24,736 nucleotides of DNA. Source: Candidatus Aenigmarchaeota archaeon CG_4_9_14_3_um_filter_37_18 (GTDB lineage: Archaea > Aenigmatarchaeota > Aenigmatarchaeia > CG10238-14). Every line of letters begins with the position of its first letter. The first letter of the stretch is position 1. Shown piece by piece: positions 4,871 through 13,657 of the stretch. The notes beneath the pieces are model-generated. The model was not told the DNA's origin. It was given only the letters and a program-made list of their open reading frames with translations, and did no database searches. The translations under genes were made by a program, and so were the position numbers. The DNA is taken from positions 1-24,736 of the forward strand of contig PFTQ01000017.1 in NCBI GenBank assembly GCA_002789635.1. Direction: 5' to 3'.

Positions 4871-6418
4871 TTGAATAAAGTTGAAAATAAAATTGTATCT
4901 AGTCTCAAAGACGAAAGCAAAAAGGCTGAAGAAATAGATGGATTTAAGATTTTGTTAGAGGCTTTTGCTAAAGAGGAAGGCTTCGTTGAATTCCAGATGG
5001 ATTCTTATAATGATTTTATTAAAAGAAAGATACCGAGAATAATAAAACAAATCAAGGAAATCAATCCTGAAGTTCCTGATATCGGGGATTTTAAGATAAA
5101 GTTAGGGAGATTCAAAATTGGGACGCCATCTGTAAAAGAAGCGGATGGCTCTGTCAGGGAAATAATGCCTTTGGAGGCAAGGATGAGAAACCTCACATAC
5201 TCAGCGCCAATGTATGTTGAAATGACGCCTGTTTTAAATGGGATAGAAAGCGAGACTGCTTTCATAAATTTTGGCGATTTGCCTGTCATGATTAAATCAA
5301 AGATATGCCCGCTTTCCGGGCTGAGCAAAAGAGAGATTGTTGAAGCGAGTGAAGATCCTGATGATCCAGGGGGCTACTTTATAATAAATGGGACCGAAAG
5401 GGTTTTAGTTCTGATAGAAGAGATAGCGCCTAACAGGATTATAGTTGAGAAATCAAGCATAGCAAATGTAACAGAAGCAGCAAGAATCCACTCTGCAAAA
5501 GACGGATATATTCAAAGGCATATGATCGAGAGAAGGACTGACGGGATTCTAAGGATAAGCTTCGCAAACATAAACAAACTCCCAGTTATTGTGCTTCTTA
5601 GGGCTTTAGGTCTTGAGTCAGACAAGGATATAATTGAAGCAATATCATCTGACCCGGATGTTCATCAAGAATTCTATTCAAACCTTTTTGAGACCGAGTC
5701 TTCAACTACAAAGCAAGCAGTGGAGGAAATAGGGGCCCATTTGAAAATACCGCAGAAGGAATATAGAATAGAAAGGGCTGAGAAAATAATAGATAGATAT
5801 TTATTGCCGCATCTAGGACAAGACAAAAAAGATAGAAAAGAAAAAGGCTTGTTCCTTGCAAAAGCAATTGAAAAAGTTATATTGTCCTATCTTAAGAAAA
5901 TTCCCGAATATGACCTTGATCATTACTCAAACAAGAGAGTGAGATTGGTGGGGGATCTGCTAGAAATCCTATTCAGGTCGATCTTGCTTGGGAAATGGGG
6001 CCTTATAACTAGAATTAATTATAATTATCAAAAACTTACAAAAAGAGGCAGGTTCCCTCCTTTGCCGTCTATAGTAGAGTCAAATGTTCTTACAAACCAA
6101 ATAGTCTCTTCTATTGCGATAGGATCATGGGTTGGAGGAAGGACTGGCGTCTCACAGAGATTAGAGAGGGACAGCTTTGTCAAAACAATGTCGCATATAA
6201 GGAATGTTTTGTCGCCGTTGACATCAACACAGGAGCATTTTGAAGCAAGAGAATTGCATCCAACCCACTGGGGGAGAATAGATCCATCCCAGACGCCAGA
6301 AGGGGCTACAATCGGCTTGAGGAAATATCTAGCGATAATGGCTCAAATAACAACAGGCCTGGCTGAGAATGATGAAAAAATGGTTTCAGACCTTGTTAAA
6401 AAGAATATAGGTGCTTGA
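4871..6418 (+). CDS. rpoB2: RNA polymerase subunit B'' (Rpo2 N-terminal half)
   Basis: 515 aa, equal to the N-terminal half of bacterial beta/eukaryotic Rpb2, forming the protrusion, lobe and fork of archaeal RNA polymerase. Recognisable are GGYFIINGTERVLV (about residues 170-185), the NKRVRLVGDLL segment, and RELHPTHWGRIDPSQTPEG near the C-terminus, the fork region preceding the split point. The start is TTG at 4871: GGTGAT at 4862-4867 is a near-perfect ribosome binding site 3 bases away, and no in-frame ATG lies nearby. It lies right after tRNA-Asp and overlaps or abuts rpoB'. RpoH, usually the first gene of this operon in archaea, is absent here. The motif reads DPSQTPEG where most relatives have CPxETPEG (residues 471-478). 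Confidence 0.96.
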   Translation: MNKVENKIVSSLKDESKKAEEIDGFKILLEAFAKEEGFVEFQMDSYNDFIKRKIPRIIKQIKEINPEVPDIGDFKIKLGRFKIGTPSVKEADGSVREIMPLEARMRNLTYSAPMYVEMTPVLNGIESETAFINFGDLPVMIKSKICPLSGLSKREIVEASEDPDDPGGYFIINGTERVLVLIEEIAPNRIIVEKSSIANVTEAARIHSAKDGYIQRHMIERRTDGILRISFANINKLPVIVLLRALGLESDKDIIEAISSDPDVHQEFYSNLFETESSTTKQAVEEIGAHLKIPQKEYRIERAEKIIDRYLLPHLGQDKKDRKEKGLFLAKAIEKVILSYLKKIPEYDLDHYSNKRVRLVGDLLEILFRSILLGKWGLITRINYNYQKLTKRGRFPPLPSIVESNVLTNQIVSSIAIGSWVGGRTGVSQRLERDSFVKTMSHIRNVLSPLTSTQEHFEARELHPTHWGRIDPSQTPEGATIGLRKYLAIMAQITTGLAENDEKMVSDLVKKNIGA

Positions 6419-6420
6419 TT

Positions 6421-8217
6421 ATGGCAGATGTATTTATTGATGGAAGATTTGTAGGCCAGGCAAAGGAGCCTGAGAAAATGATAGAGTTTTTAAGGGAAAA
6501 AAGAAGAGCCGGCAAAATACCAGATCAAGTCAATTTCTCTTATCTTGATTATTTGAATGAGATCAGAGTGGTTACTGACGAGGGCAGGGTCAGAAGGCCT
6601 TTGATAATAATAGAGAACGGCAAGCCAAAATTAACTCAGGAGCATATAGAGAAGATCCAAAAAGGGGAAATAATGTGGCATGACCTAATCAACAATGGGA
6701 TCATTGAATATTTAGATACAGAAGAAGAAGAGAATGCTCTTGTTGCTTTGAGGTCTGAGAATCTGACAAAAGAACATACGCACCTTGAGCTTGACCCTTT
6801 AGTAATCTTTGGAATATCGACTTCTTTCGTTCCTTTCCCAGAATTTGATCGTGGGGACAGGGTTAATTTTGGATCTAAGATGGTAGGGCAATCTATCGGT
6901 CTATATTCTACTAATTTTCTAAGGAGAGTCGACACAAAATCTAATATCCTAGTTTACCCGCAAAAATCGCTTGTTAAAACTCATATTGATGATGTGCTTC
7001 ATTCTGAGAATCATCCTGGAGGACAGAACATAGTTATTGCTGTTATGTCATTCAAATGCTTCAATATAGAAGATGCTATAATCATGAACAAATCCTCTGT
7101 AGAAAGAGGGTTATTTTGGAGTTATTTGTTCAGGACATATGAGGCTGAAGAGAAAAAGTATATGGGCGGTCAGGAAGATATTATTGGAATACCAGAGCCA
7201 GGAGTCAAGGGTTATGCCGGTGAAGAGGCTTACAAGCATCTCCCGGAAGATGGGATTATTAATCCAGAAATCCATCTGACAGACGAGCAGATAATTGTTG
7301 GAAAAACATCGCCTTTGAGATTCTTGGGAAGTTTAGATCAATTTATCACAGATTTGGAAAATATTAGGGAAACCTCGGTGAAATTAAGGCATGGAGAAGA
7401 AGGAATAGTTGACAGGGTTTTTATAACAGAGAGTGCTGACGGGAATAAGCTTGTGAAAGTAGTTGTTAGGGATTTGAAGAGGCCAGAAATAGGGGATAAA
7501 TTTGCGAGCAGGCACGGCCAAAAAGGGGTTATAGGCTTAATTATCCCAGAAGAGGATTTGCCATTTACAGAAGATGGAGTCATTCCAGATATAATTTTCA
7601 ACCCCCACAGCATCCCTTCAAGGATGACAATCGGCAAGCTTTTGGAGATAATAGGCGGCAAAGTCTGTGCATTAAATGGAAAAAGGAGCAGCAATCCCGC
7701 TTTTCATCCTACACCGGAAAAAGATTTTGTAGAAGCTCTAGAAAAAAATGGCTTTAAAGGAGATGGAAAGGAAGCGCTTTATGATGCTGATACTGGAGAA
7801 AAATATACCCAAGATGTATTTATGGGAAATGTGTTTTATCAAAAATTAGATCATCTAGTCTCAAATAAGATTCATGCAAGGTCTAGGGGGCCTATAACTC
7901 TATTGACAAAACAGCCTACAGAAGGAAAATCCAAAAGAGGGGGCCTTAGATTGGGGGAAATGGAAAAGGATTGCCTGATCGCCCATGGGGCATCTTTGCT
8001 CCTTAAAGAAAGATTTGATGTCGATAGAACAACTTTGCCTGTGTGTGCTGAGTGCGGCTTGCCTGCTTTCCATGACAAGGTCAAAGATAAAAAATTCTGC
8101 CCAGTCTGCGGAGAATCAAAGATTGTGGAAGTGGAAATGGCTTATGCTTTCAAACTATTGCTGGATGAATTGAAGAGTATGCTGATTTATCCAAAGATAA
8201 TAACAAAAGAGGAATAG
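6421..8217 (+). CDS. rpoB1: RNA polymerase subunit B' (Rpo2 C-terminal half)
   Basis: About 598 aa, covering the catalytic hybrid-binding, wall and anchor parts of the B subunit. Visible are the MNKSSVERGLF segment, GDKFASRHGQKGVIG with its basic active-site residues, FNPHSIPSRMTIGKLLE, ARSRGPITLLTKQP, RGGLRLGEMEKDCLIAHGAS, and a zinc-binding CAECGLP...FCPVCGE near residues 540-565. The upstream in-frame TTG at 6415 would overlap rpoB'' by four bases, but AGGTG at 6409-6413 is better spaced to the ATG at 6421, so that start is chosen. Translation is likely coupled to rpoB''. The division into B'' and B' is at the standard position known from methanogens and many other archaea. Confidence 0.96.
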   Translation: MADVFIDGRFVGQAKEPEKMIEFLREKRRAGKIPDQVNFSYLDYLNEIRVVTDEGRVRRPLIIIENGKPKLTQEHIEKIQKGEIMWHDLINNGIIEYLDTEEEENALVALRSENLTKEHTHLELDPLVIFGISTSFVPFPEFDRGDRVNFGSKMVGQSIGLYSTNFLRRVDTKSNILVYPQKSLVKTHIDDVLHSENHPGGQNIVIAVMSFKCFNIEDAIIMNKSSVERGLFWSYLFRTYEAEEKKYMGGQEDIIGIPEPGVKGYAGEEAYKHLPEDGIINPEIHLTDEQIIVGKTSPLRFLGSLDQFITDLENIRETSVKLRHGEEGIVDRVFITESADGNKLVKVVVRDLKRPEIGDKFASRHGQKGVIGLIIPEEDLPFTEDGVIPDIIFNPHSIPSRMTIGKLLEIIGGKVCALNGKRSSNPAFHPTPEKDFVEALEKNGFKGDGKEALYDADTGEKYTQDVFMGNVFYQKLDHLVSNKIHARSRGPITLLTKQPTEGKSKRGGLRLGEMEKDCLIAHGASLLLKERFDVDRTTLPVCAECGLPAFHDKVKDKKFCPVCGESKIVEVEMAYAFKLLLDELKSMLIYPKIITKEE

Positions 8218-8220
8218 AAA

Positions 8221-10707
8221 ATGATAGATAAGATAGTATTTGGAGTGCTCGATCCAGAAATAATAAAGAAAATGTCTGCGGCTAAACTAAGCAAGACAGA
8301 ACTTTATGACCAGGAAGGTTATCCAGTAGAAGGGGGACTAATGGATCCAAGATTGGGGACAATTGATCCTGGGCTGAGATGCAGGACATGCAGCGCATCA
8401 ATCGGGGAGTGCCCTGGGCATTTTGGGTTTTTGGAATTGACAAAACCTGTAGTAAATGTTCTCTATGCTAAATTAGTTTATAATTTGTTGGGGCTTACTT
8501 GCAGAAAATGCGGAAGGATTCTTGCAGATGGGGAAGGCATGGAAAAATTCAAAAATGGAAAGAAGTCATTGAAAAAGCTAAAGAATATTGTAAAGCCCAA
8601 ATGCCCATTTTGCGGGGAAAAACAAAAGAAAATCAAATTCCTTAAGCCGTCAAGTTTTGTAGAAGGCGCCAGCATACTTTCATCTCTTGATGTTAGAGAG
8701 AGGCTCGAAAGAATACCGAATGAGGATTTGCCTCACCTTGGGATAAAAAATACAAGGCCAGAATACTTTATAATCACTTTGCTTCCTGTTCCGCCTGTTA
8801 CAATGAGGCCTTCTATTACTTTAGAAACTGGCGAAAGGTCCGAGGATGATTTGACGCATAAACTGGTTGATATCGTTAGAATAAACAAAAGGCTTAGGGA
8901 GAATATAGATTTAGGCGCTCCTGATTTTATAATTCAAGACTTATGGGAATTACTCCAATACCATATCTCAACATATATAAATAATGAAATAACTGGTGTG
9001 CCTCCTGCTAGGCATAGGTCAGGAAGAATTCTGAAGACTTTAACCCAAAGATTAAAGGCAAAAGACGGGAGATTTAGGCATAATTTGATTGGTAAAAGAG
9101 TCAATTTCTCTGCAAGAACCGTTGTTAGTCCCGACCCTATGTTGGATATAGATGAGGTGGGAGTGCCTTTGGAAATTGCCAAAGAGCTGACAATACCTGT
9201 AGTTATTGAAAAAAAGAACGTTAAGTATATCCAAAAACTAATAGAAAACTATCCGGATTGGCCGACTGTTAATTATGTTATAAGGCCAGATGGCAGAAGA
9301 AAAAAAGTGGCTGAAACCAATAAAAAAGAAATAGCAGAAGAGATTGAGGTTGGTTATACAGTAGAGAAGCAATTGGAGAATGGGGATTGGGTCATCTTTA
9401 ATAGGCAGCCATCTCTGCATAGAATGAGTATGATGGGCCACAGGGTAAGGGTGATGCCATACAAAACATTTCGTTTAAACCCGACAGTTTGTCCGCCATA
9501 CAATGCAGATTTTGATGGAGATGAAATGAATATTCATATCCCTCAAACAAAAGAGGCGCAGGCAGAAACCGAGCTATTAACAGCAGTTGCAACACAAATG
9601 AGAAGCCCAAGGTTCAGCGGTCCTATAATTGGACCCAAAAATGATTACATTACGGGATTTTATTTATTAACAAACGGGGACAGGTCATTCACAAGGGAAA
9701 ATACTGTTCGAATTGTCAGGGCTTGCGACATTGATATAGAAATTCCTGAGAAAAAAACTTTCACTGGCAAAGAAATATTCAGCCTGTTCCTCCCGAAAGA
9801 TTTTAATTTTGAATATGGCAGCAAGAGCGATAATGTAGTCATTAAAAACGGCAAGCTAATATCAGGAACAATAGATGGGAGAGGAATTTCAGCATTTAAG
9901 GGCAAAATACTAGATGAAGTCGACAAAAAGTATGGCCATACATTTGCTAAAAAATTCTTGTTTAATATGACAAAGCTTGCGATTGAAATTCTTAGCATAG
10001 ACGGTTTTACACTTTCTCTCTCAGAACATGAATTAAATGAAAAAGCCAACAAGAAGATAGAGCAATTATTAAAAGATACCCAAGAATTCGCAGATAATTT
10101 GATTAAGGATTTTGAAAAGGGAAAGATTAAGCTGACTGTTGAAAAAAATTCAGAAGAGGCTTTTGAAATCATTATTAAAAAAGAACTCGCAGAAACATTG
10201 AATAAAGTGACTAAGATAGTCAAGGATGAGATACCAGAAAATAATCTTATTCTAATGGCAAAAAGCGGTTCAAGGGGGAGCATAGTTAATATAGTCCAGT
10301 CTTCAGCTATGATCGGGCAGGAGACAGTTAAAAACGATAGGATTAAAATAGGCTTCCATGACAGAACATTCTCCCACTTCAAGAAGGGAGATAAGAATAT
10401 GGAGTCAAAAGGCTTTGTAACTCATGGTTATAAGCAAGGGCTGAGCCCATTTGAGTTCTTCTTTGATGCTATGAACAGCAGGGAAGGCCTGATGGATAAG
10501 TCACTGAAGACAAGACATAGCGGTTACTTGGAAAGAAGGCTTGTCGGGGCTTTAAAAGATTTAAAGGTTGATTATGATGGGACTGTAAGAGACAGCGGCA
10601 ATAAAATAGTCCAGTTTGTCGCTGGAGAAGATGGATTAGATCCATCGAAAATACAAAAAGGTGGAATAAATGTTAAAAGAATTTCAGAAGAAATCATTGG
10701 AAAATGA
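8221..10707 (+). CDS. rpoA1: RNA polymerase subunit A' (Rpo1 N-terminal part)
   Basis: 828 aa. The catalytic magnesium-binding loop NADFDGDEMNIH is near residue 427. The N-terminal clamp zinc site CRTC...CPGHFG uses C54, C57, C64 and H67; a second zinc pair is C94/C97 with C128/C131. Also present are the GKRVNFSARTVVSPDP lid/rudder region, NRQPSLHRMSMMGH, and SRGSIVNIVQSSAMIGQ of the funnel. It begins 3 bases after rpoB' with GAGG upstream, so it is co-transcribed and probably translated with it. It is a little shorter than most archaeal A' subunits (about 870-900 aa). Its 3' end overlaps rpoA'' by 38 bases in another frame. Confidence 0.96.
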   Translation: MIDKIVFGVLDPEIIKKMSAAKLSKTELYDQEGYPVEGGLMDPRLGTIDPGLRCRTCSASIGECPGHFGFLELTKPVVNVLYAKLVYNLLGLTCRKCGRILADGEGMEKFKNGKKSLKKLKNIVKPKCPFCGEKQKKIKFLKPSSFVEGASILSSLDVRERLERIPNEDLPHLGIKNTRPEYFIITLLPVPPVTMRPSITLETGERSEDDLTHKLVDIVRINKRLRENIDLGAPDFIIQDLWELLQYHISTYINNEITGVPPARHRSGRILKTLTQRLKAKDGRFRHNLIGKRVNFSARTVVSPDPMLDIDEVGVPLEIAKELTIPVVIEKKNVKYIQKLIENYPDWPTVNYVIRPDGRRKKVAETNKKEIAEEIEVGYTVEKQLENGDWVIFNRQPSLHRMSMMGHRVRVMPYKTFRLNPTVCPPYNADFDGDEMNIHIPQTKEAQAETELLTAVATQMRSPRFSGPIIGPKNDYITGFYLLTNGDRSFTRENTVRIVRACDIDIEIPEKKTFTGKEIFSLFLPKDFNFEYGSKSDNVVIKNGKLISGTIDGRGISAFKGKILDEVDKKYGHTFAKKFLFNMTKLAIEILSIDGFTLSLSEHELNEKANKKIEQLLKDTQEFADNLIKDFEKGKIKLTVEKNSEEAFEIIIKKELAETLNKVTKIVKDEIPENNLILMAKSGSRGSIVNIVQSSAMIGQETVKNDRIKIGFHDRTFSHFKKGDKNMESKGFVTHGYKQGLSPFEFFFDAMNSREGLMDKSLKTRHSGYLERRLVGALKDLKVDYDGTVRDSGNKIVQFVAGEDGLDPSKIQKGGINVKRISEEIIGK

Positions 10708-11809
10708 ATCAATTTTACCTTCTATAATTTTAGAAGAAGTTGAGAAAATCTCCAAATTAAAAAATATTAGGGAAAAGAAAAAATCTGAATTGATAGAAAC
10801 ATTGGAGGGAATATATCTTGAGAATTCATTTGAGCCAGGAGAAGCCATAGGCATAATCGCTGCACAATCATTATCTGAACCCGCAACTCAGATGACAATG
10901 AGAACTTACCATTTTGCTGGTTCAGCTGGGCTTCAAGTTACGCTTGGTCTTCCCCGTTTGATAGAAATCTTTGATTCTAGAAAAGAACCAGCAACACCTA
11001 TTATGACAGTTTATTTTAAAAAAGAATTCAACAACGAGAAAGATGTTGAGAATTTTGCTAAAAAAATAAAAGAAAAAAAACTAAGGAATCTTTTGGATTC
11101 CGTTTCTTTGGATTTGACAAACAAAAAAATCCAGATCAAGCTTAAAAAAATTAAAGAATCTGAGAAGAATGAAACAATAGAAAAAATAAAGGAAAAAATA
11201 AAAAAAATCAACATAAAAGTCAGGGAAGATAATATTTCAATTGAACCTGAGAATCATGAATTAAGCATAAGAGATCTCCAAAGATTGAAGAAAAAAATCC
11301 TAGACTTAACTGTTTCTGGTGTAAATAAAATCATAAATGTTGTTGTTATAAAAGAAGGAAATGACTGGATAGTCAAGACTTTTGGATCCAACCTTTCACA
11401 TATACTTAAAATGGATGAAGTTGATTATAGCAAATCCTACACAAACAATCTTCATGAAATTCAAGAAGTTCTTGGGATAGAAGCTGCAAGAGAAGCCTTA
11501 ATAAAAGAAATTAGAGAAACTATGTCGCAGCAAGGGCTAAATGTTGATGAAAGACACATAATGTTAATTGCGGATATTATGGTGTTTACAGGTGAAATTA
11601 GGGCAGTAGGAAGATATGGTGTTGCTGGGATGAAATCGTCAGTTTTAACAAAAGCAGGGTTTGAAGAAACAACTAAACATTTAGTTAGGGCTTCAGTGAG
11701 AAATGAAGAGGATAATTTCAAGGGTATATTTGAGAATGTGATGATAAATCAACAAGTACCTGTTGGCACTGGTATGTTTGATTTAGTTGCAAAAATAGGT
11801 GAAGATTAG
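10670..11809 (+). CDS. rpoA2: RNA polymerase subunit A'' (Rpo1 C-terminal part)
   Basis: 379 aa, the usual length. It carries EPGEAIGIIAAQSLSEPATQ followed by MTMRTYHFAGSAG (bridge-helix/trigger-loop region, about residues 55-90) and the C-terminal GRYGVAGMKSSVLTKAGFE-type cleft and clamp segment. The ATG at 10670 is supported by AGGTGG at 10658-10663 and by full family length, which means the first 38 bases lie inside rpoA' in another frame. Between the conserved blocks residues 115-200 are unusually lysine-rich (KKIKEKKLRN, KKIKESEKNE). It ends in TAGTGG, where the rpl30e GTG start overlaps the stop. Confidence 0.95.
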   Translation: MLKEFQKKSLENESILPSIILEEVEKISKLKNIREKKKSELIETLEGIYLENSFEPGEAIGIIAAQSLSEPATQMTMRTYHFAGSAGLQVTLGLPRLIEIFDSRKEPATPIMTVYFKKEFNNEKDVENFAKKIKEKKLRNLLDSVSLDLTNKKIQIKLKKIKESEKNETIEKIKEKIKKINIKVREDNISIEPENHELSIRDLQRLKKKILDLTVSGVNKIINVVVIKEGNDWIVKTFGSNLSHILKMDEVDYSKSYTNNLHEIQEVLGIEAAREALIKEIRETMSQQGLNVDERHIMLIADIMVFTGEIRAVGRYGVAGMKSSVLTKAGFEETTKHLVRASVRNEEDNFKGIFENVMINQQVPVGTGMFDLVAKIGED

Positions 11810-12081
11810 TGGACCTGAAAAAAATCATAAAAGATGCTGTAAGAGATGACAGAGCAATATTGGGATATGACAAAACCATGAAAGAACTGAAAACAAAAAA
11901 ACCAAAAATGATTATTCATGCAAATAATTTGCCAAAAGAAAAATTAGAAAATATAACCCACAATTCCAAGCTTCTTGGAGTTGATGTCAAAGAATATCCA
12001 GACGATAATGTAAACTTAGGGTTATTTTGCGGGAAGCCATTTTCAGTCAGTGTGCTAGCGATAAAAGGGAGTGAAAAATGA
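11809..12081 (+). CDS. rpl30e: Ribosomal protein eL30 (L30e)
   Basis: 90 aa, matching the L7Ae/L30e RNA-binding fold: an N-terminal KDAVRDDRAILGYDKTMKEL helix, a central KMIIHANNLP strand and turn, and a C-terminal LGLFCGKPFSVSVLAIKG block. It binds 23S rRNA in the large subunit. It starts at GTG overlapping the last base of the rpoA'' stop, with AGGTG about 9 bases upstream, and its own stop overlaps the nusA start, so translation is coupled. Position between rpoA'' and nusA is the standard archaeal order. Confidence 0.93.
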   Translation: MDLKKIIKDAVRDDRAILGYDKTMKELKTKKPKMIIHANNLPKEKLENITHNSKLLGVDVKEYPDDNVNLGLFCGKPFSVSVLAIKGSEK

Positions 12082-12494
12082 CAATAGTATTTAACATGGA
12101 TACAATAAGGCTCTTGAACTTATTTGAGAATATAACAAACGTTCCTGTAAAGGATTGTTATGTAAATGATGATAGTGTTTATTTTATAGTTGAAGAGGGT
12201 AAGATCGGTTTAGCTATAGGAAAAGGCGGAAACTCAATAAAAAATGTTGAAAAGACAATTGGGAAAAAAGTCAAAGTATTCGAATATTCGTCAAATCTTA
12301 CTAATTTTGTTAGAAATTTAATACCGCAGGCAAGGGAAGTGAGCACATTAAACAACGGGGAATCTATAGAGGTTCATATAAAAGTCGATAAATCTGACCG
12401 CGGGTTTGTTATAGGAAGGGGAGGGGAAAAGATAAAAGTATATAAGGAGATATTAAAAAGAGTTTACAACATCTCGGATTTAAAGGTGAAATGA
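12078..12494 (+). CDS. nusA: Archaeal NusA-like KH protein
   Basis: 138 aa with two KH domains and none of the bacterial N-terminal or S1 regions, as normal for archaea. The GxxG loops are GKGG (residues 48-51) and GRGG (113-116). The protein probably binds nascent RNA during elongation or rRNA transcription. It overlaps rpl30e by 4 bases (ATGA) and rps12 by 1-4 bases. Met7 is a possible alternative start, but operon geometry favours 12078. Confidence 0.93.
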   Translation: MTIVFNMDTIRLLNLFENITNVPVKDCYVNDDSVYFIVEEGKIGLAIGKGGNSIKNVEKTIGKKVKVFEYSSNLTNFVRNLIPQAREVSTLNNGESIEVHIKVDKSDRGFVIGRGGEKIKVYKEILKRVYNISDLKVK

Positions 12495-12919
12495 TGACTA
12501 GAGGGGAATTTTCCGCAAGAAAACTGAAAAAGGACAGGCAAAGAATGAGGTGGAAGGATGTCCATTATATGAAGCGGAAGCTGAATTTGAAGCGTAAAGA
12601 GCCCTTGGGCCATTCACCGCAGGGAAGAGGAATAGTAATCGCCAAAAGGACAACTGAACAAAAACAACCCCATTCTGGTCTTATAAAGACCGTGAGAATA
12701 CAATTAGTTAAAAATAACATTCAAGTCACAGCTTTTGTCCCTGGGAATAAGGCTATAGACCATATCAATGAGCATGATGAAGTCGTAGTAGAGGGTATAG
12801 GCGGCTCACAAGGCGGCCCTATAGGAAGCCAATGGGGCATTAAATACAGAGTTATCAAGGTTAATGGTATTGCTTTATCCGAGATACTTAAAGGAAAGAA
12901 ACAAAAACCGATGAGGTAA
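12491..12919 (+). CDS. rps12: Ribosomal protein uS12 with divergent decoding-site loops
   Basis: 142 aa, archaeal S12: FSARKLKKDRQRMRW, PLGHSPQGRGIVI, EQKQPHSGLIKTVRIQL, VTAFVPGNKAIDHINEHDE and IKVNGIALSEILKGKKQKP. S12 lines the decoding centre of the small subunit. Two normally near-invariant loops differ: PNSA reads PHSG (residues 60-63), and the usual PGV(R) turn of the second loop reads WGIK (115-118) within GPIGSQWGIKYR. No second S12 copy is present here, so this is presumably the working protein. AGGTGA at 12484-12489 is better spaced to the second ATG at 12494 than to 12491. It overlaps nusA and precedes rps7 by 4 bases. Confidence 0.94.
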   Translation: MMTRGEFSARKLKKDRQRMRWKDVHYMKRKLNLKRKEPLGHSPQGRGIVIAKRTTEQKQPHSGLIKTVRIQLVKNNIQVTAFVPGNKAIDHINEHDEVVVEGIGGSQGGPIGSQWGIKYRVIKVNGIALSEILKGKKQKPMR

Positions 12920-12923
12920 TTTA

Positions 12924-13526
12924 ATGGAAGATATCAAGCTTTTTAATAGATGGTCATTTGAAGGTATTGTTGTCAATGACCCTGGCCTAAAATTATATAT
13001 AAACCTCAAGCCAGTTATTATTCCAAAGTCAGGTGGAAAATATACCCAAAAACAATTCCATAAGTCGAAGATGAATATAGTTGAAAGGTTTGCAAACAAA
13101 ATGATGGTGGATGGGCATAGAGGAAGAAAACACCTATTGACTTCTGGGAGGAATACTGGGAAAACTCAGACAATCTTCAATATAATAAAAGATGTTTTTG
13201 AGGAGATAGAAAAGAAAACAAAGGAGAATCCGCTGAAAATTTTTGTTGGCGCAGTTGAAAACGCTTCTCTCAGGGAAGAAATCACATCCTACCAAATGGG
13301 TGGAACAATGATAAGGAAAGCTGTAATAACATCACCCCAAAGGCGTGTTGACAAGGCTTTGACAATAATAACCCAATCTTCCTATAGAAGGTCTTTTGGC
13401 AAGAAGATATCCATGGCAGATGCTTTGGTCGATGAAATAATAAATGCTTACAAGAATGATGCCACTAAATCTGAAGCCATTAAAGAGAAGGAAAGGATTG
13501 AGAGAGAGGCTGGCGGGGCTAGATAA
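12924..13526 (+). CDS. rps7: Ribosomal protein uS7
   Basis: 200 aa, archaeal S7 that nucleates the 16S 3' domain and contacts E-site tRNA. Seen are KLFNRWSFEGI, KMNIVERFANKMM, TGKTQTIFNIIKDVFEEIE, NPLKIFVGAVENASLREE, and the long PQRRVDKALTIITQSSYRR basic helix. It is the last gene of the operon; beyond it lies an A-rich stretch with no obvious coding capacity up to 13657. In most archaea EF-2 would follow directly, but here a secreted protein gene intervenes. Confidence 0.95.
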   Translation: MEDIKLFNRWSFEGIVVNDPGLKLYINLKPVIIPKSGGKYTQKQFHKSKMNIVERFANKMMVDGHRGRKHLLTSGRNTGKTQTIFNIIKDVFEEIEKKTKENPLKIFVGAVENASLREEITSYQMGGTMIRKAVITSPQRRVDKALTIITQSSYRRSFGKKISMADALVDEIINAYKNDATKSEAIKEKERIEREAGGAR

Positions 13527-13583
13527 AATCCAAAAAAATTCTATAAACTTGATTATTGATTAAAAGATCTGAATAGGATGTAA

Positions 13584-13622
13584 GGTAATTACCGAACAAA
13601 ATAATAGCTATTTTTAAAGCTA
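13584..13622. promoter_or_regulatory. Two short palindromes upstream of beta-propeller gene
   Basis: GGTAATTACC (13584-13593) is a perfect 10-bp palindrome, and TAGCT...AGCTA (13605-13609 with 13618-13622) forms a second one around a TATTTTTAAAG TATA-like core at 13610-13619. The TATA-like core is 39-48 bases before the ATG at 13658, which has AAAGGTG at 13645-13651 as its ribosome binding site. The palindromes could bind a dimeric regulator; no regulator gene is nearby. Confidence 0.35.
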
Positions 13623-13657
13623 CTCCCAATAATATTTATTGTTTAAAGGTGTAAAAA

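Noticed and set aside
6415..6420. TTG start for rpoB'
   Set aside because: The ATG at 6421 has the better spacing from AGGTG at 6409-6413; the TTG would add only two residues.
9660..10382. 240-residue minus-strand frame inside rpoA'
   Set aside because: It is a mirror of the codon bias of RpoA', which is conserved over this whole stretch; the translated protein is a hydrophobic/serine-rich antisense artefact.
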